A stretch of 64,000 bases of DNA. Origin: Humulus lupulus (taxonomy: Eukaryota > Streptophyta > Magnoliopsida > Rosales > Cannabaceae). The notes beneath the pieces are model-generated. The model worked only from the letters and a program-made list of their open reading frames with translations. It searched no databases and was not told the DNA's origin. Numbering within the stretch: position 1 is the stretch's first letter; each line of letters begins with the position of its first letter. The translations under genes were made by a program, and so were the position numbers. Below, piece by piece: positions 10,801 to 22,379 of the stretch. The stretch lies in assembly GCF_963169125.1 (NCBI RefSeq), contig NC_084802.1:111294903-111358902 (forward strand). Direction: 5' to 3'.

Positions 10801-13800
10801 TGCATGGTAGGTAGCGATGCACCCTAGTGATTGAGTATGTGCATGTGCATGGTTGCATGGTGCACTTGTATAGATTTCTACACTTTTTTTCTTCTTCCTT
10901 TTATTAGATTTAATTTATTTAATTTAGAGAAAAAAATAAATAAATAAAGGAAAGGGAAATGAGGAAGGTGGCGTGTGGAAATGAGGAAGACTCCATTCAG
11001 AAGAATGACATTGTTTGGATGTGCTCCGAGAGCCGTGGGAAGAACTATGCTGAGAAGAGTCAGGCGAAGAGCCTTGGGTGATGTGCCAGGTAATAAGAAG
11101 ATTCTCTTCAGAAGCTGGCCGAGATGTTGTTTTACTCTCGCCATTGGGCTATACCTTTTCAAGAAGTCTTCCTCACTGAACAAATATAAAGCGAAGCAAC
11201 GGAAAATCCTTTTCACGTTTCCAAGAACTCCTGGGAAGTACTCTCGGTTACTGACTTATCTGGTGAAGAGGAGTTGGACATCTACAACAAAGGAAAAATA
11301 AAGAGTAAAGTTAGTAAGTGAAAATATTGAAGCTCCCTACCACGGAACAGATAGTCTAGTAGCAGGGGGCATATCCATGAGCTTAGGAGAAAAATTGAAG
11401 AAATCAGGGGAAAAAGTCTTTATAGGGGGTCGGCCAAGTGAGACTAAGCTCAGGCCGACCACCATAGGACTCCCCTAGATTTGGATAAATTGATCAAAGT
11501 CTGAAAGGGGGGATGGCCTAATGGATCTAAGCCTGGGCCGACCACCCTTGTAGCGCACCAATTTTTTTATTTATTATTAAATTTTGTGCACTCTTTTTTT
11601 TAAATGTTAACTATTGTGAATTATTTCATTTATTTTTTAAAATTAATTGTCAGAATTGTTTGGTAGAATTTTGTGAATTTAATTCTTTATTTATTTATTT
11701 ATATATTTTAATATGTGAATAATTGTGTTTTGGTTGAATGCACCAAGGGGCATGGTAGGTAGCGATGCACCCTAGTGATTGAGTGTGTGCATGTGCATGG
11801 TTGCATGGTGCACTTGTATAGATTTCAACACTATTTTTCTTCTTCCTTTTATTTGATTTATTTTTTTAATTAAGAGAAAAATAAATAAATAAAGGAAAGG
11901 GAAATGAGGTAGGTGGCGGGTGGAAATGAGTAAGACTCCACTGAGAAGTATGACTTCGTTGGGATGTGCTCCGAGAGCCACGGGAAGAACTATGCTGAGA
12001 AGAGTCAGGCGAAGAGCCTTGGGTGATGTGCCAGGCGATAAGAAGATTATCTTCAGATGCTGGACGAGATGTTGTATTACTCTCGCCATTGGGCTATACC
12101 TTTTCAAGAAGTCTTCCTCACTGAACAAATATAAAGCGAAGCAAGGGAAAATCCTTTTCACCTTTCCAAGAACTCCTGGGGAGTACACTCGCGTACTGAC
12201 TTATCTGGTGAAGAGGAGTTGGACATCTACAACAAAGGAAAAATAAAGATTAAAGTTAGTAAGTCAACATATTGAAGCTGCCTACCACGGACCAGATAGG
12301 CCAGTAGCGGGGGGCATATCCATGAACTAAGGAACAAAATTGAAGAAATCAGGGGACAAAGTCTATATAAGGGGTCGGCCCAGTGAGACTAAGCTCAGGC
12401 CGACCACCATAGCACTCCCTTAGATTTAGAAAAATAGATCAAAGTCTGAATGGGGGGTCGGCCTAAGGGATCTAAGCCTGGGCCGACCACCCTTGTAGCG
12501 CACCGATTTTTTTATTTATTATTAAATTTTGTGCAATGCTTTTTTAATTGTTAACTGTTGTGAATTATTTAATTTATTTTTTAAAATTAATTGTCAGAAT
12601 TGTTTGGTAGAATTTTGTGAATTTAATTGTTTATTTATTTATTTTAATATGTGAATAATCGAGTTTTGGTTGAATTGAGCAAGGTGCATGGTAAGTAGCG
12701 ATGCACCCTAGTGATTGAGTGTGTGCATGTGCATGGTTGCATGGTGCACTTGTATAGATTTCTACACTTTTTTTCTTGTTCCTTTTATTAGGTTTATTTT
12801 ATTTAATTTATAGAAAAAAATAAATAAATAAAGGGAAGGGAAATGTGGAAGGTGGCGTGTGGAAATGAGGAAGACTCCACTGAGAAGAATGACTTCGTTT
12901 GGATGTGCTCCAAGAGCCACGGGAAGAACTATGCTGAGAAGAATCAGGCGAAGAGCCTTGGGTGATGTGCCAGGTAATAAGAAGATTATCTTCAGAAGCT
13001 GGTCGAGATATTATTTTACTCTCGCCATTGGGCTATACCTTTTCAAGAAGTCTTCCTCACTGAATAAATATAAAGCGAAGCAAGGGAAAATCCTTTACAC
13101 GTTTCCAAGAATTCCTGGGAAGTACTCTCGCTTACTGACTTGTCTGGTGAAGAGGAGTTGGACATCTGCAACAAAGGAAAAATAAAGAGTAAAGTTAGTA
13201 AGTGAACATATTGAAGCTCCCTACCATGGACCAGATAGGCCAGTAGCATGTGGCATGTCCATGGGCTAAGGAGCAAAATTGAAGAACTCAGGGGAAAAAG
13301 TCTATATAGGGGGTCGGCCCAGTGAGACTAAGCTCAGGCCGACCACCATAGGACTCCCCTAGATTTGGAAAAATTGATCAAAGTCTGAAAGGGGGGTCGG
13401 CCTAATGGATCTAAGCCTGAGACGACCACCCTTGTAGCGCACCAATATTTTTCTTTATTATTAAATTTTGTGCAATGTTTTTTTTAATTGGTAACTGTTG
13501 GGAATTATTTCATTTATTTTTTAAAATTAATTGTTAGAATTGTTTGGTAGAATTTTGTGGATTTAATTGTTTATTTATTTATTTTAATATGTGAATAATT
13601 GTGTTTTGGTTGAATGCACCAAGGTGCATGGTAGGTAGCGATGCACCCTAATGATTGAGTGTGTGCATGTGCAAGGTTGCATGGTGCACTTGTATAGATT
13701 TCTACACTTGTTTTCTTCTTCCTTTTATTAGATTTATTATTTTTAATTAAGAGAAAAAAATAAATAAATAAAGGAAAGGGAAATGAGGTAGGTGGCGTGT

Positions 13801-14750
13801 AGAAATGAGGAAGACTCCACTGAGAAGTATGACTTCGTTGGGATGTTCTCCGAGAGCCACGGGAAGAACTATGCTGAGAAGAGTCAGGCGAAGAGCCTTG
13901 GGTGATGTGTCAGGAAATAAGAAGATTATCTTGAGATGCTGGACGAGATGTTGTTTTACTCTCGCCATAGGGCTATACCTTTTCAAGAAGTCTTCCTCAC
14001 TGAACAAATATAAAGCGAAGCAAGGGAAAATCCTTTTCACCTTTCCAAGAACTCCTGGGGAGTACACTCGCTTACTGACTTGTCTGGTGATGAGGAGTTG
14101 GACATCTGCAACAAAGGAAAAATAAAGATTAAAGTTAGTAAGTCAACATATTGAAGCTGCCTACCACGGACCAGATAGGCCAGTAACTGGGGGCATATCC
14201 ATGAACTAAGGAGCAAAATTGAAGAAATCAGGGGAAAAAGTCTATATAAGGGGTCGGCCCAGTTAGACTAAGCTCAGGCCGACCACCATAGGACTCCCCT
14301 AGATTTGGAAAAATTGATCAAAGTCTGAATGGGGGGTCGGCCTAAGGGATCTAAGCTTGGGCCGACCACCCTTGTAGCGCACCGATTATTTTTTTTATTG
14401 TTTAATTTTGTGCAATGCTTTTTTTAATTGTTAACTGTTGTGAATTATTTCATTATTTTTAAAAATTAATTGTTAGAATTGTTTGGTAGAATTTTGTGAA
14501 TTTAATTGTTTATTTATTTATTTATTTCTTTTAATATGTGAATAATTGAGTTTTGGTTGAATGCACCAAAGTGCATGGTAGGTAGCGATGCACCCTAGTG
14601 ATTGAGTGTGTGCATGTGCATGGTTGCATGATGCACTTGTATAGATTTCTGCACTTTTTTCCTTCTTCCTTTTATTAGATTTATTTTACTTAATTAATAG
14701 AAAAAAATAAAAAAATAATGGAAAGGGAAATGAGGAAGGTGGTGTGTGGA
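4402..14750. repeat. Tandem array, eleven units of about 940 bp
   Basis: The marker GACTCC (GACTTC or GACTCT in two units), which precedes the same conserved block, recurs at 4402, 5359, 6295, 7234, 8174, 9108, 10049, 10989, 11934, 12873 and 13813. The array ends at 14750 where an LTR begins. Steps are 957, 936, 939, 940, 934, 941, 940, 945, 939, 940 and 937 bp. Units are alike along their whole length, including the AT-rich part. The leftmost unit joins unique antisense-gene sequence. The units therefore look like amplification of an exon-plus-intron/promoter block of a Tat-like antisense gene. Open frames of 60-140 codons occur on both strands in most units; I do not claim either as a functional protein. 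Confidence 0.93.
7234..8173 (-). repeat. Representative 940-bp unit: anatomy
   Basis: Positions 7234-7488 hold an open minus frame (…YSPMARVKQHL…TSPKALRLTLLS…) with an opposed plus frame. Just above it, at about 7530-7550, the minus strand has a polypyrimidine tract and TTGTTGCAG, a good 3' splice site. GGGGGGCATAT at 7609-7619 resembles the Tat polypurine tract. CTATATAA at about 7663-7670 is TATA-like. Two inverted repeats follow: GGTCGGCC 7673-7680 with GGCCGACC 7698-7705, and GGTCGGCC 7756-7763 with GGCCGACC 7781-7788. Positions 7806-8150 are AT-rich with a conserved GATGCACCCTAGTGATTGAG block. Coding strand and function are unresolved. Confidence 0.6.
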
Positions 14751-14751
14751 G

Positions 14752-16420
14752 TGATAACTCTACAAAATAGAGTTATTTTATTACTTTTGATGTGCTAATT
14801 CTTGCTTAATTCTTCTGTTTTTAATTGATTTATTAAGTTTTAAAGTAATGTTGAATTTATTGGGTTTATTTTGATTTTATATATTTTTGTGTGTTTTTAT
14901 AGTTATTTTGTTGTAAAATGTTGTAGTTAATTATTTGAATTATTGTATTTTAATTTGAGGTAAAAAAATGTTGTATTATTAAGCTTAAATGTTAAATATA
15001 AATTAAGTTATAATTAATATTTTTCAAAGAATTAACTTGATTTATTTTATACTGAAAATATTTTATTATGATTTATTTGATGTTTATTTTGTTGGGGAAT
15101 TTGTGGTATGTTTGTGTTTGGAAAAAAGAATAAAAAGCTAAAGAAAGAAAGGAAATATGGCATTTTAAAATGCCCTAAGCCTTGGAAAAGGCCCACCACC
15201 AAGGCCCAACTGAAGACACCAAGCTACTCCCTACCTCTTCAGCCACATCCAAGCTTCTCTCTACGCCTGCCACTCTAGCTCCTTCAGCACCCCACGCCCA
15301 GCACTCCTAGGCTCACCACCGAATTGCTCCAGCCAACTGAAGGCCCATCTGCCAGGCCCGAAACTCCACCACGGGCCACAAGCTCCACACGCCTACTACC
15401 ACAACCTAGCTGCCTCCAGCAGCCCCTTTGCCCAGCCACCCATGCATGCCTCCAATTCCTTGAGCCCACAAATTGTCACTTTGTCCCCTTGTCTAAAAAT
15501 GACATTTTTTTACCCCACTTTCTTACAAATTTTACCCCAAAATCATCATTACACCCTATAATTTATCCCTATTTGTCATATTATTATTAATTTAATTAAT
15601 TGAAATTGATTATTTTAATAATCTCATTTTGGCTATTTATGTTTGTAATTTTTTGGTTTGTAATTTCTATTCTAGTTATGAGTTTCTAATCTTTTTAAGA
15701 TTATTAAGGTGATGATGAAATAATTTGTAACTAGATAGTACTTATGTTGTATGTTGATTTCCTATTTTGTGGAATAAAGTTTATGAATTTTCTTCTTCAA
15801 ATATTTTCTTTCATCTTAAATATCTTGTATTTTTTATTGTTAGAACATATTTACACTTTGTTCTTCATTAGTGCAAAAACATAATATTCTTTGTATAAGA
15901 TGTGTCATTAAATTGTACACATCCAATGCTTAGAACAAAAATATTATGTTTTGCCTTATAAATAATGTTATTTGATTTTTTGTTGTTTTATTAGGTTGAT
16001 TCACATTAAATTCTTTGAAATTATACTTTTTGAAAAGTGAAGAAATTTTTTATTTTTTTAGAAGTAATTTGTGCTTAAAATTATAAATCTATTTGGAAAA
16101 TGATAGTTTGATTTATTTTAACTATCACTAAAACTTGAGAATCAATGTACTTATAAATATTATTGAACATATATTTTGTGGATTCTATTATCTTAATAAT
16201 CTTTCTTCTACCATCTTGATTTTTACTTTTAATTTATTTATATATATTGTCTTTAAAATCTTTATTATTATCTTCTATTTTATTTTCATTATACAAAAAT
16301 CTCATCAATCTTTGGAGCTAGGTTAGAATTTATTAATTTTGATTTAAAATAGTTTTCTTTATGATTTTAGACAACTCCTTTGGGTTCGATCTCGTGCTTA
16401 CACAAGCACTATATTTCATA
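14752..16420 (+). mobile_element. Degenerate LTR-like block (Athila-like?)
   Basis: Starts TGATAACTCTAC exactly where the 940-bp array stops, so this is an insertion or recombination junction. The block is very AT-rich apart from a GC-rich patch at 15170-15470. Its end carries CCTTTGGGTTCGATCTCGTGC near 16378, the kind of motif seen near the 3' end of Athila-type LTRs (recollection, not proof). Left flank is TGGAG; no matching duplication was found at the right, so the end is uncertain. Short frames at 15284-15590 are chance frames in the GC patch. Confidence 0.4.
14754..14776. repeat. Short inverted repeat at LTR start
   Basis: ATAACTCTA and TAGAGTTAT form 9-bp perfect arms around CAAAA, two bases inside the proposed LTR terminus. 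Confidence 0.7.
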
Positions 16421-16696
16421 TACGACAAATAAACGACAAAAACCTTCAAGAGAAATAAACTACACAGACGATTTTTATAGTGGTTCAGCCCCAATGTGTT
16501 GGTAATAGCTTAATCCACTCAGAGTTGTGATTATGGATCTGCATTCAAGATCAGATGAACCTGAGTCAACTGAGTTTCTTCAGTGCAGATTACAATAATA
16601 CAAGAATTCTCTCAAATACAAGTACTCCCTCTCTCTAGAAAATAAGAATTCGAATCAAAAGTTCCAAAAGTCCTCTTTATGATGCCATAAGCCTTG

Positions 16697-16704
16697 TATT
16701 TATA
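16697..16704 (-). promoter_or_regulatory. TATA box of minus-strand LTR
   Basis: Minus-strand TATAAATA between the tandem array and the presumed transcribed part of the LTR. Confidence 0.5.
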
Positions 16705-16940
16705 GGCTCAGGATCGTATAGATGATATCCCCCATAATCGGGATATTTTTCTATTCTCATTATATTTAATTTACAATAATATTAAAAATATAACAGTATA
16801 CTACATTCATGGGATAAACTGAGAGATTCCCGCGCAAGCCAAGACCAATTCTTGTTGAAGCCGTTTTTGGGATCTCTTGCGTAGCCCTGCTCTGTCTAGT
16901 CGATCCATATCTCATTTAGGCTGGTCAACCACACCTTCAC

Positions 16941-17280
16941 TGGACAGACACGCACCTGACTGGGCAGACATGCACTTGGCTGGGCAGACATGCACTTGAC
17001 TGGGCAGACATGCACTTGGCTGGGCAGACATGCACTTGACTGGGCAGACATGCACTTGGCTGGTCGGACATGGTCATGACCGATCGGCCAAGGTCATGAC
17101 CGATCGACCAAGGTCATGCTTGGTTGGCCAAGATCATGCCTGGGCAGACAAACATGTGACTGGTCGGACAAGGTCATGCCTGGGCAGGCAAACACATGAC
17201 TGGTCGGACAAGGTCATGCCTGGGCAGACAAACATGTGACTGGTCGAATAAGGTCATGCCTGGTCGGTCATGACACTTCT
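16941..17280. repeat. Perfectly phased 20-bp tandem array, 17 units
   Basis: Every 20 bases from 16941 a new unit begins (for example TGGGCAGACATGCACTTGGC, TGGTCGGACAAGGTCATGCC), with substitutions but no insertion or deletion through 17280. The left half is near-homogeneous; the right half alternates two subtypes, giving a 40-bp period. It lies upstream of the minus-strand TATA box, so it could act as a repeated enhancer. The frame at 17030-17239 is just this repeat translated. Confidence 0.9.
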
Positions 17281-17363
17281 CTGGCCATTCAAAATTCTCC
17301 ATTGGTCTACCGGGGTCACTCCTAAGCTAGGTCACCCAACAATTCCTTGCCCTTTGTCATTTC

Positions 17364-17961
17364 TATTGCCATGTCATCATTTTCAAATTTTGGGGATAAC
17401 ATTACTCATGATAGCTTGCAAGCTTTCCCACACTTAGCAAAATACAAGGGAGCCTGGAGAAAAGATGTTCCTTGGAAATGTAAGAAGGACCATCAGGTAC
17501 GAGGCACGCGTATGGGTACGAGATGTACGACACTGAGGAAGACAAAGACGTGACTCTGACATCCGTATTCGACAAGTAATGGTGGTCCGAGTTAGTACAA
17601 GACGTTGTGGCATGACCTACATGCCTCTGACCATCTATCAACATCGACACCACAACCCTCCGCTCCACCATTACCTATGCCACTACCATGACAGTGTACC
17701 CAAGTACCTTCTGGTCCCTTGGGACTACCTTGTATCGGAGGCCATTAGAGCCAAGCTATAAATAGACCTCCACCCCTCAAACTAAGGGGTTGGAAACTTC
17801 TTGTAATTATAGGCTATTCAAAGAGCAATATACATGTTTTCTTCCATTACTCTTCTGTAATTTTTCTGTAAGTTTCCATAAATTTTCCTATGTTCATAAG
17901 TTCCTGGTTAAGTCTTTGAATTTTCTGACCTTAATTCGTTGACGAGTTCTCATCATCAACA
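17364..17961 (+). mobile_element. Candidate degenerate LTR, plus orientation
   Basis: Contains TATAAATA at 17757-17764, a transcribed-looking tail and an end CATCAACA at 17961. Right flank ATTTC (17962-17966) matches ATTTC at 17359-17363, which would be a 5-bp duplication. The LTR would then start TA rather than TG, so the left end is tentative. Short frames inside are not convincing. Confidence 0.35.
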
Positions 17962-17966
17962 ATTTC

Positions 17967-19439
17967 ATCCATACTCTCTTATTATTATATAAGTAGATCA
18001 TTTTTGTTATGTAGTATTACCAAAATATATATATATTATTTCCCACTACATTAATTAAAATTTAATTTTGGTTTTTTTTTTATGGAGATTCTCCTTAACC
18101 AAGAAAAAAAGCCAGGGATTTTGATTATTAATAAATAAGAAAAGATGATGAAACAAATTTAATTAATAGCGACAATAAATACACCTAGTCCACTAGTAAA
18201 TCAGTTGATGCGTGGAGTAAAAACTTTTTTAAAGAACCTACTATAATTATTGCACTATAATTTTGTACTTATTTCTTGATATATTTTTTTTAAACAATAA
18301 TGAAAAAGTTTAAGTAGATACAAATTTTCATGTTGTACTTTGAATTGCAACTTTTTAAATGACACTTGTGTGCTTAAAATCAGGAAGGATTTACATGAAA
18401 TAGGAATTTAGATTACCATTAGTATATATTTTTACATAAGTATGTATTTTACAACCAATACACTTACCAGTTGAACCAAAACTAAGAATGGCTGCAACCA
18501 TTTTAATAAATTTTACCAAAAAACAGTGCTGCTTTTAGACTACCCTTGCATAGTGAGATTTCACCTGTACAAGACAAATTAAGATATATCTCTGTATGGC
18601 TGATATGTTTAAACATTTGTTTGAATCACTCATCCTAAACAAGCATAAATGAAACTATCAACAACATTTTTCATTTTGAATTGTTATGTTAAAAAATTAG
18701 CATATGATTTTTTTACTGACTTTTCATTTAAATTTACTTTAACTTTTTAAACGTGAAATTGGAGCCATTTTTTTCAAACAATGTGCATAACCTTGAAATT
18801 GTGTGCCTTAATGTACCTATGAGATTAAGACTTTTGTTAAGACATGTAACTATTATTGCATGGTGACCATTTTTTAGCTTTATATATTATAAAGGATAAT
18901 AAAGGACATCTTCACCTTTAGCTATTGCCCTTACAAGTTCAATAGTAAAGGAGTGTGGTTTTGAATAAAGCCCACTTACTCAAGCCCAGTATATGAGTTT
19001 AGTATTTTTTTTTACTACCGGAACAGAGAACTCCATATTTGACGACTTAAATGTCGAAAGAAATGAACAAACAAATAAGAAGCCCAGTATATGAATATTT
19101 TTTTCGCCTTTTGCACAAGCACGTGTCCAATATTCACCCATTGGTTTTGTTCAACACAACTATTAAAATGTTGAAATCTATCCATAGCACTTTAGTTTCT
19201 TGGGAAAGTTAAAGTCACAATGGTTAAATACTAATTCAAAAACAAGGATTGTAAGCTGTTGAAATCGTAAGATACTAAGGGCTAAAGGTTAAACTTACTG
19301 ATATGCTTAAAAGGAAAATTGAAGTAGTTATAGTGACTTTAAAAAACTAAAATACAAAATTAGTTAAGAAAGTCTACAAGCTTACTGAAAAGTAAAGTAA
19401 AAGTGATGGAAGAAATAACTCCTTAAAGATAAGTGGATT
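17967..19439. other. AT-rich intergenic sequence, nothing assignable
   Basis: No frame, RNA gene or terminal repeat that I can support. A 26-bp segment at 18914-18939 recurs with two mismatches at 44551-44576, and CCCAGTATATGA occurs twice about 100 bp apart near 18984 and 19084, both hints of old repeat copies. Confidence 0.4.
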
Positions 19440-19836
19440 TGTGGAGATCCTGTTCATTGACTATGCATGTCTGATGCGATGGTTGGACATAGAACCGAGA
19501 AGAAAACTGACAACGAAAGTTGAACTTACTTCATTTGTTGAGGTATTTTCGTTCCCATCAACTGAAGTTGAGGTTTCTTCGACAGTTGCATTTGGTCCAT
19601 TTGTTTGATACTGGATTTTATTATTGTTTTCTTCATCATGAGGGCTTACCTTATGAGGTGTGACTGTGATACGGCCAAAATATGACTCATATTCTTCTAT
19701 AGCTTCTTCTATGGTGTTGTATCCTCAAAAAACAGTTGTCACTAAATCCAAGCACCTCCTTGATGCAATCAGCCCATGACTCAAAAAGACCAGTTGATTT
19801 GCCCACAAATTCGACATAATTTTTTTTTCGACCCAT
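19440..19836 (-). pseudogene. Fragment with caulimovirus-VI / RNase H1 N-terminal-type domain
   Basis: From the minus-strand ATG at 19836 the frame gives MGRKKNYVEFVGKSTGLFES followed by a WADCIKEVLGF segment. After a frame change come a GYNTIEEAIEEYESYFG-like stretch and a low-complexity T/N/E/S tail. The pattern YxxFVG...G.F.SW..C...V.GF...(G)Y.T.EEA is that of the Cauli_VI (RNase H1 N-terminal) domain, a small nucleic-acid-binding fold found in caulimovirus inclusion-body proteins and many plant transposon-linked proteins. The frame breaks between FSDNCF and GYNT, so this copy is probably dead. Any host or element of origin is unknown. It was recognised by pattern only. Confidence 0.5.
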
Positions 19837-20235
19837 TGCTTGGAAATAAGATGGTGAGATAGAAATTCAGAGATCGTAAACTAGAGTTTGTTTCAGGAGG
19901 AACAGATGGAGTTCTTTATTTTCGTTATTTTTTTATAGTTGGTGTGACTATCTAAAGACTTACCTTAGAGCAACTCAAGTGGGCCTTGCTAGGATAAGAG
20001 CTTGTCAGGTGGTGGGGTCAAGTGCTGAGGTGGATGGGTATTATTTAGAATAAAACAACCAACGTTGCCTCCGTTGGGCAACGTTGCTATGCTAATTATT
20101 ATTTTATTTATTTCTCTTTTTTTAATTAGTGAGATTTATTTAAAAAATGTTGGTGGGGTCAGTTAAGCTACTTTTAATATAGCCTCCACTGCAGTTACTC
20201 TTACAAGCTTGGTTCAGAAAGACGGTTTACCCTTA

Positions 20236-20917
20236 TGAAACTGGTTTTGCTACTTCAATGATAAATCTTGAGTATTTATTTTTAATAAGAGTAAATCAAA
20301 CACAATTAATGAAAAAGACAATCAAAGAAACATCAATTTCTTAATTGAAGAAGATCCTACAGATTTGAATTAGTTCAATAAATTGAGAAGAACAACCATA
20401 CAATCTTTCATAGTATCACTATACATATTGTTAAATGAAACAAGAATCAGTAAACAGTGGAAGACAAAAGATTCCAATCTACCAAGCGTCTATAGACAAC
20501 TTTCTTTGAACTCCCTTCATAGAGCAGACTGAAGTCCCTTCAGCTTCTGTTTGAACCAAGCTCTTGTTTTCTCTTTGATCTTCAACACCCAGACAGATTT
20601 CCTCAGCTTCTTCTTTAGCTTCACGTTCTTGTACCTGAAACTACAAAGCTTGAACCAATAACACATAAATCTAGGGTTTGAATTCATCAGAGTTAGTCAG
20701 ATCTGATCAGCTCATTAAACTATTTATAGTAAGTAAAACAAGACCACATCACATCACAAAGTTAAGTGTGAACTTCCCAGGTGGGCAATACAACCTGTAC
20801 AAAATACATCTAACTAACCAATCAACAATGAGAACAACCCATAACATAGTGATAAAACAGAACACAACTCAGACGTAATTTTTACCAAACAAGACAAGAT
20901 CTAATCAGACATTAACA
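20236..20917 (-). mobile_element. Solo LTR, copia-like, with 5-bp target duplication
   Basis: On the minus strand the segment runs from TGTTAATGTC (20917) to CCAGTTTCA (20236), canonical TG...CA. It is flanked by CCTTA at 20231-20235 and CCTTA at 20918-20922. A TATAAATA box lies at 20721-20728 (minus). No internal domain is present, so it is a solo LTR left by LTR-LTR recombination. Copia-type is inferred from size (682 bp) and style only. The 66-codon plus frame inside is not a gene. Confidence 0.75.
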
Positions 20918-20922
20918 CCTTA

Positions 20923-22376
20923 TACAATTAAAGTTTTATTCTTTTAATTTAAGCTTAAAAAAATTGTGTTTCAGGAAGTTGCTTTCATATAGTAATAAAA
21001 AACCATGGAAATTATGGCCTTGAAAAATTTAATAGATAGTAAGTTAGAAACACACCCAAATTAGCAAAAAATTACGAAAATGCAGATGTAATATACCAAA
21101 TAAAAAACAACCCTTACAAATTATTTTAATTTTGAGTACTCTATCCTAAAACGTCTATATTTGTTTAACTATTTTGTAAATGTGCATGACTATCCACCAT
21201 AGAATTAGTAAATTACTTTTGTTTTTTATTGGATATAATTTAGGTGGTGTTTGGTTGGGTAGAGTAAATAGAATGGGAATATGGATGGGAGAGACAATCT
21301 ATCCACCAACCCTTTCTCCCATAGCGACACGGAATGGGTGCTATTTTTCGGGATTCCAATAAACAAACATGTTGGGTCCATAATGGCTTCCTAGAGGGGG
21401 GATATGATTTCTAGGCCAAATGTGGAAATCAAAATTTCTAAGTTCAAAATAACGATCCCTAATATTCTGCTGTTTATATCATACAAATATTTTGACTTAT
21501 ACTATTACCAGCTTACCCTACGGTGTAGCCCATACTTACATATTCGAGATTTAGTAGTACAATTAAGTGAGAGTATTATTCATACATATGAAATCTATAA
21601 CTTCTGTATGCGAAGTGAATTCATGATCTCCTTAATAGCTTTGTTCAAAAGCACCCCCTTCATTGATTTGTCATGTTATAGCTACGGTTTTCAATGAACA
21701 AAAGTCCGACGACGTAAGTCAGAAGACAACAAGAGTCAGACACAGAAAACTATAGAAACACACTATTCTAGCCATTATCTTCTTCTTATCTTCTAGATAT
21801 ACAAATCATGTGTTGAGAAACAACCAACACTCGTTCTAGGTTGATCAAAGGATTCGTGAGGAAGACTGTAATTGCAATAATAAAGTTGTTTTCAAAAGAC
21901 AGTCACATGTACCAATTGTTAGGATTAATGCCCTTAAAAGCACGTGAAGACATTTTTTTATTTAAATAAAAAGTACAATTTTATTATATTTGAATGTTAT
22001 AATTATTGCTTGAATTCATTATATACGTCATATCATCTAATGTGTACCAACTATGAGTTGGAGAGCTTCGGTGGTGGTGTGTACATATGCAGCCTGCTCA
22101 ACCGCCACGGCCGGGAATTCACATTGGAGTTGTAAATAACCTTTTTATGACTATTTTGGGATCTCGTTTACAAACCTTAAACTTTTTAATGAAAGTAAAT
22201 ATTCTTTTGACCAAAATTTTTAACCCTAACTTGTTAATCATTTCTACTTACATGTTAATGTGCGAATGACTCGCTTAACGAGTCCAACACTATTTAAAAT
22301 ACATAGTCTAACGGTCTTGGCTAACCATGGCATTACAAGTAACATATTAAAATAAGAGATCTTTAATGAATGGTTA
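20923..22376. other. AT-rich sequence with a MITE-like patch
   Basis: No gene is supported. Around 21240-21372 the sequence GGTGTTTGGTT... and the ending ...CAAACATG resemble the ends of small hAT-type MITEs, but the arms are too decayed to call. The rest shows only short chance frames. Confidence 0.3.
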
Positions 22377-22379
22377 CTA

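Larger units (their letters stand above)
16430..17341 (-). mobile_element. Degenerate LTR, minus orientation (approximate left end)
   Basis: Minus-strand reading starts TGTTGGGTGACC at 17341. It then has a 340-bp tandem array in U3 position, a TATA box at 16697-16704 and an R/U5-like stretch down to about 16430. No protein frame is credible. Right flank is ATTCC and no partner duplication was found. Whether the element is copia or gypsy is not decided. Confidence 0.45.

Noticed and set aside
5345..14125. Plus-strand frames of about 108 codons (MEMRKTPLRR...) in most array units
   Set aside because: They overlap longer minus frames and repeat because the DNA repeats. They are highly basic with no recognisable domain, and no start or promoter context favours them.
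17030..17239. 69-codon frame with a repetitive protein
   Set aside because: It is only a translation of the 20-bp tandem array.
16941..17280. Possible CRISPR array
   Set aside because: Contiguous 20-bp units without spacers, in a plant genome; an ordinary minisatellite.
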